Positions 22,540 to 31,430 of a stretch of 64,000 bases of DNA are shown here, in pieces. The position numbers and the translations under genes are program-made. Origin of the DNA: Adiantum capillus-veneris (Eukaryota > Streptophyta > Polypodiopsida > Polypodiales > Pteridaceae); the NCBI GenBank assembly GCA_014529385.2, contig CM043944.1, positions 168,091,740 through 168,155,739 on the forward strand. The letters run 5' to 3'. Position 1 is the first letter of the stretch. Every line of letters begins with the position of its first letter. The notes under the pieces are model-generated. The model saw only the letters and a program-made list of their open reading frames with translations, did no database searches and was not told the origin of the DNA.

Positions 22540-24028
22540 TGTTCTTTCTGTGCCTTATTAGGGCACTTCGTGGAGATATGTCCCGGTTCCCCGCATCCAA
22601 AGCACTTCCCCTCTCTGATGAAGTGAGCTCTCTCCTCAGGAGTAAGCTTGGGTCGTGCATCATTTTTCTCTGGGTTGCTCTTTTTCTTTGTACTTTCATT
22701 CCCAGAAGTCTGTTCGGCTCATTGTGTCATGGCCTCATCTGTGGGGTAGGTCAGACTGCCAGAGTGAATGGCAAAGCCCCGCTTCGCATGACTCATCAAC
22801 TCCTGAATAGAAGCTGACTTCTGTTCCAAGCAGTGATCTCGGATCTCTGTAGGTAGACCCAAGGTAAACCGCTCAATCTGTTCTCTGAACGAGATCTTCT
22901 TGAATGAAGAGGCGGGTAGAAAAGAGCTCCAGAATCTTTCACAGTAAGTATTTACTGTATCGCTCTTGGTCATTCGAAGATGGTTCCAAGCAGCTCATAT
23001 ATCTCGTTCAAACTCTTGCGTCAACCAAGAAGAAATAAAAAGCCTCTTAAATTTCAGCCATGTAACTGGCACAGTCTTGCTTAATAGAAGCGTGGATCAC
23101 CAAGTGCGAGCATTCCCCTTAAAATAAGAGGCAGCTCTCCGAATCTTGGAGTGCTCTGAATAGCGTCCTCCCGCGAAAGAGATGTCAAACTGCTGTATAA
23201 AAGACAAAGCCTTCGAAGCATCTGAGTATCCTGAGAAAGTATCAAACTTGATCGAGTGGCCACCTTCCTTAAACTCTTGGACTTTCTTGCTTTTATCTTC
23301 GAGAAAGTCATACTGGTTGGCTTTGTAAAAATTCTTCTTGTTCGCATAAAAGTTTCCCTCATCGGAATCTGAGTTGTCTGTAGACGAGTCCTCAGTAGAA
23401 CTGTCATTCTCTGGGCGAGATTTTGCCTTCTTCTTGCCCTTTCCGAAGCTTTGTTTCTTGCTTCGCTTTTTACCTTTTCCGTCTTCTTCGCTCGAATCTG
23501 AAGAGCTAGAAGAACTGTCAGAAGAAGAAGAAGAAGAAGAAGAAGAAGAAGAAGAAGAAGAACTGGGTACTCCTTCAAATCGAACACGCTTCTTCTGTTT
23601 CTTTGCCTTGTCAAATGTCGATCGACGACCCAAATATCCCGGGAAGTCAATGCCTTTCTTCTAATTTTTGCTATGCTTTTTGCCTTTCTTTTGCACATCG
23701 AAAAGCTGAGCAATCCGTGCATCAACCACGTTCTCTAGTTCCTTCTTCGTATATTTCTTGGAGGCAGAAGGTTTCGTGTTGTGGTTCTTTGCCACTCCAT
23801 CTGTACCTCTTCCAAAGAGGTCTGGTTCATATATTTTGCCATCTTCGGGTCCTTGGCAAAATTGAGCATCATCTTTGTTGCATCGCCAATCAATTGACGA
23901 CGCTCCATCTCTCTTTGCTCCGCTTGAGTAGGCCGAGGCGGGCCATACTCTCTGTCTGAATCTTCGTTGTGATCCTAGCCCGCATCTCCAGATGCAGAGG
24001 GAGTCGACTGATCATTGCCTAAAGCCAT
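22540..24028 (-). pseudogene. Element B Gag with polyserine tract and CCHC knuckle
   Basis: Gag begins at ATG 24028 (MALGNDQSTPSASGDAG, then a TAG). Shifted frames follow with MNQTSLEEVQMEW, a long Ser run encoded by an AAG/AGA-type triplet repeat (about 23520-23562), the Gag core IERFTLGLPTEIRDHCLEQ (about 22870) and a zinc knuckle CFGCGEPGHISTKC near 22580. It is homologous to the Gag of element A at the core region. Multiple stops and frame changes make it non-functional. Confidence 0.85.
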
Positions 24029-24082
24029 AGGTGCCGCGGAAAAAAAATTCGGGGATCGGATTTCCCGTAGAAGAGAAATTGG

Positions 24083-24099
24083 CCGTGCTCTGATACCAC
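24083..24099 (-). promoter_or_regulatory. Primer binding site of element B, tRNA-iMet
   Basis: The minus strand reads TGGTATCAGAGCACGG starting one base after the 5' LTR end (TGTTACA). Confidence 0.92.
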
Positions 24100-24609
24100 T
24101 GTAACAGACTTGGACACTCCAAGTCAAGAATCAATCGTGACAGCACCAAATAACCACTTCAAAACAATTCACAGATCACAATAGATTTGCACTGGCCCGG
24201 CAGAGTTCCGTGCCTAGAGATATTGGCCCCAAAGACTGGCGCCCCTTTCGGTATTTCTTTTTGTATTAATCAATCATCAAAGTACAAGAGAGCGGTTAGG
24301 GTTTCACTCTCAGACTTTGCGTCCAGATGCTCTGAGAAGTGAGGCCCTCACCACTAATTTAAAGGTTACAAGGGATGCCCAAAAGCAGAGCCCCAAAAGC
24401 TTTTAAAATAAAAAGCATCAATTCTCTCTCTCTTAGAGAGTCTTTTCTTTTTTTTTTATATAAAAAAAGCAAAATTCGCATCGCTCATCATTTTCCAAAA
24501 TTTTTTTTTTCAACCTCCGCGATATCTGGAAATTAGGGTTTTTGGCAGAAATTAGGGTTTGCAGGAATTTTAGGGTTTCTGCTGTCCGCCACGTCATCAT
24601 TTTGTGACA
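24100..24609 (-). repeat. 5' LTR of element B
   Basis: Collinear with 18209-18726. It keeps GGCAGAGTTCCGTGCC where the left copy has a 9-nt gap, and its (CT)n run is only 11 nt (24423-24433) against 25 nt in the left LTR. Confidence 0.95.
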
Positions 24610-24614
24610 CGGGC

Positions 24615-25162
24615 CATGAGCTCAGAGGATTGATACAGCCAAACGCTCCCAAGATCGCGGCCTGCGTCGATTGGAGGTTTCAAGCATACGACCAAACGCT
24701 CCCTTGACATTTCGTCTTACGTCGTTTGGAGGTTTTCTAGCGTACAATGAAACGCTCGCCAGGCATCCCGTCTGCGTCATTCCAAGGTTCAGACAATACC
24801 AAAACAACATTTCTCACTACTGCACCCGAGACTAAATCACCAAGCATTGAAACCAGTATTCAAACCAGAGTCAACTATTCAAATCGGCACCAAGACATGT
24901 TTAAAATAGATACCATCCATTTCCAACAAATTCAAATAGTACTTTCTCAAATAGAGTTCAAAAGTATTTAAAACAACTAGATAATTCATTCAAATTTTTG
25001 TTCGGACAGTCGAACTTTGAGGACGATTGGCTTGTCCTTCTGCATCACGGTAATGGTTTGGTTCCGGATCCGGAGAGTTGCATCATTTTTGTCGAGCATG
25101 CCCAAGAGAACGTCGCAATTGCCCAACTTCATAATGTGGAAATCGGCTTTTCCATGATATCC
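24615..25162 (-). mobile_element. Element A' internal part, protease C-terminus
   Basis: Continues A' after the B insertion. The minus strand encodes DFHIMKLGNCDVLLGM and NDATLRIRNQTITVMQKD (25131-25000), matching the protease end of element A at 5630-5740. It breaks at 25162, where element C inserted, and resumes at 28158 with ATCCTTGGATAG. Confidence 0.85.
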
Positions 25163-25488
25163 TGTTAGACTTACACCACTCTGCTGCTTCACAGGTCTAG
25201 GGCATACTTGTACGGCTAGTATGTCTCTGGGCTGACCACCCATAGTCTAGGTTGCTCCTGGTCTGGTCGCCCGAGTTTGTGGCCGGCCACCCACTTTGTC
25301 CGGGCGCCCTCATATATTTCCATATATCATATTTCTGTTGGGTCGTGGGGATTTTTATCAGGCCTTGCCCTACCTGCCCTTGGGCACCTATTTATAGGGG
25401 CAGGGGGGTACCCACTTCCATCATTTGATAGGTTGTACTGACTATCTTCTGCTCATGGTAGTCATGGGGGCTGATCGCCCTCCCTTTA

Positions 25489-25539
<51 letters not shown>

Positions 25540-25564
25540 GCTTCCGCTCACGTGCACTCTCACA
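25163..25564 (+). repeat. 5' LTR of element C
   Basis: 402 bp. It has a TATA-like TATTTATAGG (about 25388) and a (TC)n run of 46 nt (25492-25537), and ends CTCTCACA. Confidence 0.9.
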
Positions 25565-25917
25565 TGGTATCAGCAGCTTCAGGCTCTCCATGGGACTAGC
25601 GCTTCACCATCAGCACGAGGTTTTCCTCCCAAGGGATCAGATCAGCCAGCGCTTCTGCAGATCTGCCAGCGTTTTGCAAAATCCAGGCAAGCGATGGAAT
25701 TTGGAGAGTTATCATCGCGGACGACCTTCTCCACCTGTGTTTTTTGCTCCCACACTTGGCGATCACCTTCTGGCAGCCAGCGCTGGCCCTTTTGGGCATT
25801 TTCATCGCGGAAAACCCCTCCCTCAACTTGCGTTTTTGGCCAGATTTGCGTTTTTGGGCAAATTCACACTCATTCAGCAGCGGGGGGGGGCAGCGCTAGA
25901 CTTGGTCCACCTGGATC

Positions 25918-26712
25918 TTGCCACCACCACACCAGCTTGGCATTCGGTGCCTTGCCGGCCCGTATCCTCTTCATTTCCAGCCATATACACCTGCTGTTTT
26001 TCTCTGTTTTCAGCCCACTTGGGGTTGTGACATTGATTCCCCGCCCTCCCTACACCCTCCACTCCGCTCCGGACCTTGCCGGGAGCGTACGAGCACACTG
26101 AAAATCTCTGGAAAGCAGCGTTTTCATCACCTCGCAATTGCGTTTTTGGGTGGACAGCAGCCTCTTGGTTTGTGTTTTTCACAAAGGATGAAGTTACCTC
26201 CTACTAGGACACCATCCGACGGTGGTCCGTGCGGTCTTTCAATGACTGCTATAGTACACGATATCATTGACATCCGCTTGATCATCTACGGGCGTACGAT
26301 CCTTGGGAGATCCATTCATCATTCGGCGGTTGCACACTCCAGAGGGGGTGGTGACTTGTGGTTTGCTATGGACACACCTATGCACTCATCAAAGGAGTTC
26401 ACACGAGATATGGCCATGCTCATGGCATATGGGATTCTGAAATTCCCAGAGAAGACACCACCATCTTGGGTGGACAGACACTTACCACTTGACCTCGACA
26501 CGTCAGGTCACCTGCTTATACAGGAGCATCTACATGGACTTAGGGAGAGGATCTCAGATCTCTTCTTGGACAGGTTCATTGCTTGGATCTACAAACTGGA
26601 GCGGGACTTCAGTGCTTTGGACTCTCTTGGAGAGTTTACTTGCGAGATGCGGGAAATTAGGCATCGTTACGCGACTCTTCCGGAGTCACCCGTAGCTTGG
26701 CTTGGATGGTAG
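25918..26712 (+). CDS. Unrecognised ORF inside LTR element C
   Basis: An open frame of 264 codons in the element C interior. The more credible start is the internal Met at about 26188 (MKLPPTRTPSDGG), because the upstream part is leader-like and Pro/Cys-rich. The C-terminal half (MHSSKEFTRDMAMLMAYGIL, LFLDRFIAWIYKLERDFSAL) looks like a folded, helical, mixed-charge protein without low complexity. No Gag zinc knuckle, protease or polymerase motif is visible. It could be a Gag-like protein of an unfamiliar lineage, a captured host sequence, or a chance frame. The plus orientation agrees with the LTR/PBS orientation, which favours a real element gene. Confidence 0.45.
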   Translation: MPPPHQLGIRCLAGPYPLHFQPYTPAVFLCFQPTWGCDIDSPPSLHPPLRSGPCRERTSTLKISGKQRFHHLAIAFLGGQQPLGLCFSQRMKLPPTRTPSDGGPCGLSMTAIVHDIIDIRLIIYGRTILGRSIHHSAVAHSRGGGDLWFAMDTPMHSSKEFTRDMAMLMAYGILKFPEKTPPSWVDRHLPLDLDTSGHLLIQEHLHGLRERISDLFLDRFIAWIYKLERDFSALDSLGEFTCEMREIRHRYATLPESPVAWLGW

Positions 26713-26939
26713 TGCAGTTGCTCTTCTACACTCCTGATCATTTGGATTGCTACCTTCAGAGTTGCTTACACTCACGCTCGGTAACCTTACAGCAGCAGAC
26801 TTATCCCCCGACCTGGGCAGTAGGCCACTCCCAGCTCATTCACCTTGAGAGCCACACCGCGATGTGGTTTGGTGGCGTTGTTGGCACGGATTCTGCTTTG
26901 GTTGACACCGGAGGATTGGAGGCAGGAAATATAGGCAAG

Positions 26940-27275
26940 ACGGCGCAGACAAATTGGTTAAGCCTTTCCTCTTCTCAGAGGTTATTCACAGCGCAAACTG
27001 CTCAGTCTGGCTTCCCTACTCCTACATGATGATTACGGTGCAGATAGCTTGGTCTGACCACACCTCTTCTCAGAGGCCCTTCACAGCGCAGACTGTTGAG
27101 TTTGGCTTCCCCTTGTCTTGGATTACCCTATTTATTGACAGGAACGATCCGTTGGTGGTCGCGCGGTCTCTCGGTGACTGCTGTAGCTTACGGTAGCTTC
27201 TACAGTGCAGATTGTTTAGTCTGGCTTTCCTTGTTTCGGAGGACGTTTACGGCGCAGATTGCTACATCTGGCCTT
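26940..27275 (+). repeat. Degenerate internal repeats in element C
   Basis: The phrase ACAGCGCAGACTG...TCTGGCTTCC recurs at least five times (about 26987, 27033, 27082, 27203, 27249), twice preceded by CCTCTTCTCAGAGG. Spacing is irregular (46-120 bp). Confidence 0.65.
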
Positions 27276-27720
27276 CTTGGAGTTTTACACAGCTTAGCCA
27301 CCTGACCACACTGGTTTACAAGTTCGTGCATTGACATGCTTCTAGTCATTCTCATGACGACTCCTGGGCTTCTCCATTTTCTCCGTACGGTTTGACTACA
27401 GACACCAGAGATCCTATTTGGCAAAACACTTGCAGGTCTATTGGCACTTCTTTCACGAAAAGGAGTTGTTTTCACACTTAGTTCGAGACCTTCATGCAGT
27501 ATCTTCATATTGCATTAGCGGAGTACTGCAGTTTGCTACATTGCTCGTGACGGCACTTTATCATGGAGATCTCTCGGAGGTCGAGACACCCCAGACTGCT
27601 GCTACACTTGCAGAGTATGTCGGAGTATTGTACTTCAGTGGACATCGATAGACATCTTCATCATTTGCCTCACACCTTCGGCTTCACGCGGTTTGTTCAG
27701 CATCAGGTGCTGAGAGGAGG

Positions 27721-28062
27721 TGTTAGACTTACACCACTGTGCTGCTTCACAGGTCTAGGGCATACTTGTACGGCTAGAAGTTCTCCGGGCTGGCCACCCA
27801 TAGTCTAGGTTGCTCCTGGTCCGCAGTCGCTTGAGTTTGGGGCTGGCCGTCCACTTTGTCCAGGCGCCCTCATATATTTCCTTATATCATTTTTTTGTTG
27901 GGTCGTGGGGATTTTTACCAGGCCTTGCCCTACCTCCCCTTGGGCACCTATTTATAGGGCAGGGAGGTACCCACTTCCATCATCTGATACGTTGTAATGA
28001 GGGGCTTTTGCTCATGGTAGTCATGGGGGGTTGATCGCCTCCTCTTCACCATCTCTGGCGTT

Positions 28063-28142
<80 letters not shown>

Positions 28143-28157
28143 ACGTGCACTCTCACA
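27721..28157 (+). repeat. 3' LTR of element C
   Basis: 437 bp, collinear with the left LTR. Its (TC)n run is 72 nt (28067-28138), against 46 nt on the left. Confidence 0.9.
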
Positions 28158-29382
28158 ATCCTTGGATAGTTTCTGGAAGAGCCTCAATGAGCGGTACCAC
28201 TTTGTGAGTTTGCCCTACGGCTAGCTCTGCTTCGAGTTCTCCACCCTCTACATTGTAACGAAAGTGCTTCTGCTTCAGGAAATTTGGATGGATTAAGTTC
28301 GGGGTCAAAGAAGATTACGGCTTTTAAGCCGTTAACTTTGCCATAAGCTCTACACAATTCATTTGTACTCTTGAGGTGTATGCCATAAATATCAGGTACT
28401 AGTCTGCAATAACAAGTCTAGCTCTCTTAGCCAGAGGTGGCCCTGGGGATCTTTCTGTCGTGGGAGTAGAAGAGCTCTCTAAAGACATTGAGGCTCGCTG
28501 AGGACATGTAGTGAACGTACGCCCTATTTTACATTCGAAGCATCGGCCTTCTTGTAAAAGGGCTTCTCATTGTGCCAGACGAGCCCTTTGAGGTTGGGTT
28601 TCATGAGACTCCTGAGAATTTGTCCGTTGTTGCCGAGAGTTTTGGTTAGTGGCCGGAGTTGCTTCTGTGGTAAACTCCAACTTTCCCTTCATCAGTTTGT
28701 AGCCAACCATGGGATTGTCCATAAGCTCTTGCATGGTTGAGACTTGCTTGGACAGACAACATTCGTGTAATGGTGATGGTAGTTCAATAGTGTATCGCTA
28801 GCACTTGTCCTCTAAGGGAATGAACTTAAAGGACATCGGGAGGTAGACGTCGAGAAACCTTTGGTTATAGTAGTCCATGGTCTCTATGGCAAGCATTTTC
28901 AAGTTGCCCCATTCTGACAAGATCCGGACTTCAAAGAAAGAAGTCATATAACTGCGTGCAAATATTGTCTTGAAAGCTTGCCAGGTCCTTGGAGTATGCG
29001 GTTGTGTCGTGATTGAACTCCACCACTGCATAGCATTATCTTTAAGAAATCCTGTTGCTGGAGAAATCTTGGATTCTTGTGTATAGTTCCCCAAAGCATA
29101 ATGTTGTTGAATTGCTGTAGGCACTGCAATGCTTTCTTTTGATCTTTCACCTCGGAAAAGGTGAAAAATTTGAATGTCGTGTCGCCATCCTTAAAATCTT
29201 TTGGTTGGTTAGGTGTGTATCCCAAGTACGGATAATAAGGGTATCCATACAGACTCCAACCATTGTAGCTTGGTGGCAGTGGTGGTGGGGGAGGTGGGGG
29301 CAACAACGGTGGCAAAGGCGGTTGCACTCGATCAGGGTCAGACGGCTGCACCATATTCCTGAAGACTCTCCCGATCGGAACA
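28158..29382 (-). pseudogene. Element A' Gag and upstream protease part
   Basis: This resumes A' after element C. The minus strand encodes a degenerate knuckle region (about 28530), the Gag core AFKTIFARSYMTSFFEVRIL (about 28960) and the proline-rich N-terminal part MVQPSDPDRVQPPLPPLLPP (about 29354). The last reads CAG (Gln) where element A has the TAG at 4398, so that stop is private to A. A frameshift lies near 29100. The copy ends near 29382, without its 5' LTR. Confidence 0.85.
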
Positions 29383-29388
29383 TACGTG

Positions 29389-29506
29389 TCAGGTGCAGCG
29401 GAAGTGTTTTAAGGGTTTAGCTCGGATCTAGTACTCCACACAAACACAAGGTTAGGTTACTTTACTTGAAAGAGAAAGTGAACTGAAGACAATGAATGAG
29501 AGAGAT

Positions 29507-29584
<78 letters not shown>

Positions 29585-30020
29585 GACACGGCATGTCGGG
29601 TCCCAACCACCCTCAAGGACCTCCTTGCTCTGTTGCTAGAGCAAGTACTTGCTTTATTACTTGCACAAAATGCTGTCACCATAAATCACTTCCACTTCAC
29701 ATTACAGTATGTGACCAACTTGTACAACCTTGTCGAGAAACCCTAGAAGAAGAATACTCAAAAATTGCGTAGAACCTATTAACGTGGTAGCCGCCTGAAA
29801 ATCATGGAAATTGTTGATGTGGCAATGTTGTATGGACAGCCTGCATTTTCTGCTGACAGCCCAGTGGGTGCTAGCTTTTGGTTTCCAGCACTTTTGGCCA
29901 AGGCCTAAGGCTCAAGGCCGTGGGGCCAAAGTGCAAGACTCGTGTGCCGCAAAGATGCTATTTAGGCCTTTCAAGTTTCAACTTTGGCATCTTAAGATCT
30001 TTTCTAGACTCTCTCTTTCT
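29389..30020 (-). repeat. Possible LTR-like segment with (AG)n
   Basis: It begins TGTCAGGTGCAGCGG right where A' stops and carries an (AG)n array (29512-29581) followed by GACACGGC, the same arrangement as LTR D. No second copy and no clear terminal CA or TSD were found, so this is only a candidate solo LTR. Confidence 0.35.
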
Positions 30021-30613
30021 TTCATCGTACGTGCTGAATGAGCTTTGGCTTAGTCCATTTCACACCATACAAACATTGGACTGTCCTAGCATTAGACACT
30101 CGGACTTGTCAACCCAGCCTCTGTTGATATGTTAGGCTAGAGGTCTATCATGTGATTGAAGTCCTTTGAAATTCCAATTGCCTCAACTCCATTGAGGTCC
30201 ATCATGTGTCTTTTCCTTTGAAATTTTAATTACCTCTACATCCAAAACCGATCATTCTATTTTTTCTCTCATGACAATAGAATAGGATCCTTTCCAGGCT
30301 TACTAGGTAATTTGGGGTGTGAGATGGAAATGGTTGACCTATGTGGGGCTATGCATCTCTTCACTGGGTCACCATTTCTCCATATAATGAAGAGTCTCTT
30401 TTGTAAAGCTGGAGGTAAATACAGCTTTGATGTGACTGTATTTTGTTTGTTTGAAATCTTGTCACATTCATTTTCCTTCAACGAAAAACAAGCTTGTACT
30501 TCAATCAAATGGGTGTCATAGTGTATCATAAATTCAGTGCAAGCTTCACATTTCACATCATGAAATGTTTTGTATTTCAATGAAGTTTGACAAGACTGCC
30601 TTTCTTGAGACAG
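30021..30613. other. 3' end of giant intron, no element recognised
   Basis: AT-rich intron sequence up to the acceptor. An open frame on the minus strand crosses it and exon 8, but shows no recognisable domain. Confidence 0.5.
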
Positions 30614-30768
30614 CCCAACCTGGCTCGAGGAGATCTGTACAGAGTTGTTCAAAAGCATATGCAGAGCCAGTTTTACTTGATATGGATGGTACTTATGCAG
30701 ACAAAAATGCACCAGAGGATATGGAGTCCCATTTTGTGTATATGTGCACAAAAGTAGGTATTAATTGA
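30614..30768 (+). CDS. METTL13/EEF1AKMT4-like methyltransferase, terminal exon
   Basis: The acceptor GAGACAG|CCC gives, with the leftover base of the exon ending at 8853, the sequence FIIPQPGSRRSVQSCS. The exon then reads AYAEPVLLDMDGTYAD and DMESHFVYMCTK, ending at TGA 30766-30768. The E-D-x-x-S-H-F-x-Y-x-C-x-K ending is the typical C-terminus of this plant methyltransferase family, so the exon belongs with 7890-8853 despite 21.8 kb between them. All exons in the window give 173 residues; family members are about 240-250, so the missing N-terminal exon should encode some 70 residues. Confidence 0.85.
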
Positions 30769-30937
30769 GCCTTTTTGTGCTGCAACTTTAATGGAAATCT
30801 TGACCGACATTAAGATAGGATTTTCTGATGTCTTTTGTTGTTCTGCTGCTGGTTCTAAGGAGTCCTAACGAGAATTGGAGTAGCTCAAGGGCTTTGGCTT
30901 TAAGCTGGTCCGTAATTTTATGCTGGTCCGTAATTTT

Positions 30938-31430
30938 ATGGCTCAACAAATGTGGGGATGGAAGATTGCTCTCAAGCGTTCTGCAAGTAGATCATTTATC
31001 CAGAGACATTTGTATAGAAGAATGGAACGAATTGGTTTAAAAGCAGATTTCTTTGTTGGTGTGTTAACTGATGAAAATGCAGAATTTTCTTGAATTCTAT
31101 GGTTCCCGTGTGAGTCATGAATTTTGTGCAGCTGGGACATGCATAGGTTGAAGAAACCTATGAAGAAGCTACGAGGGCTTTCCCTTTTACAGGATCTTTG
31201 ACTCCAGTTCTGCCAAGAATTTGCATTGTTGGCTTAGGTATATAAGGCAAAACTGTTAATTTCCTCTCTCTGTGTGTAGAATAGAGATGGCGTACTTCAT
31301 TGGCGCTCAACTGGAAGATGGATTAAGAATGTTGGTATTCTCTGGTCTGCAAAAAGGATGCAACTGCTGGGGAGTCACTCTGCAATTGTGCTACCATGCA
31401 TTGATCCGCCAGAAAAAATGGAATGATATG
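30938..31430 (+). pseudogene. Unrecognised coding-like segment, frameshifted or spliced
   Basis: Four coding-like blocks follow each other on the plus strand: ATG 30938 to TGA 31091 (51 codons, GWKIALKRSASRSFIQRHLY and ADFFVGVLTDENA), then NFLEFYGSRVSHEFCAAGT (about 31083-31135), VEETYEEATRAFPFTGSLTP (about 31148-31240) and, after a TGTGTAG, DGVLHWRSTGRWIKNVGILW (about 31280-31340). They change frame, partly at AG/GT sites. Either they are exons of an unknown gene or a decayed copy of one. I do not recognise the family. Confidence 0.35.

Larger units (their letters stand above)
18209..24609 (-). mobile_element. Chromovirus-type Ty3/gypsy element B, TSD CGGGC
   Basis: A full-length 6401-bp LTR retrotransposon on the minus strand. 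It has LTRs 18209-18726 and 24100-24609, flanking CGGGC duplications at 18204-18208 and 24610-24614, an iMet PBS next to the right LTR, and Gag, protease, RT, RNase H, integrase and chromodomain remnants in that order from right to left. The LTRs are very similar, with a 9-nt deletion and scattered C/T or G/A differences, so insertion is relatively recent. Frames are broken in many places, so it is not autonomous now. Confidence 0.95.
25163..28157 (+). mobile_element. LTR element C with unrecognised internal ORF
   Basis: A 2995-bp element with LTRs 25163-25564 and 27721-28157 (TGTTAGACTTACACC...CTCTCACA). A PBS-like TGGTATCAGCAGC lies directly after the left LTR and a purine-rich GAGAGGAGG lies before the right LTR. 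ATCC flanks both sides (4-nt TSD, or 5 with a mutation). It sits in the protease region of A'. It has no recognisable protease, RT or integrase, so it is non-autonomous. Confidence 0.88.
8854..30613 (+). other. Giant last intron (about 21.8 kb) of the methyltransferase gene
   Basis: The donor is ATAC|GTAAGT at 8853/8854 and the acceptor is GAGACAG|CCC at 30613/30614. Joining the one leftover base C of exon 7 to CC of exon 8 gives Pro and continues the family's C-terminal sequence in frame. The intron holds all elements E, F, A', B, C and D. The boundaries are read from splice consensus and protein family match; no transcript evidence is available. Confidence 0.8.

Noticed and set aside
23374-23664. 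Glu-rich plus-strand frame
   Set aside because: It is the antisense of the polyserine Gag tract of element B.
29389-30020. Missing 5' LTR of A'
   Set aside because: The sequence does not align with the LTR of element A; only the (AG)n-GACACGGC arrangement is similar to LTR D. A' is therefore treated as truncated.
30269-30751. 160-codon minus-strand frame overlapping the terminal methyltransferase exon
   Set aside because: It is antisense to a well supported exon and the intron's end. No recognisable motif was found and its Cys/His spacing fits no known knuckle.
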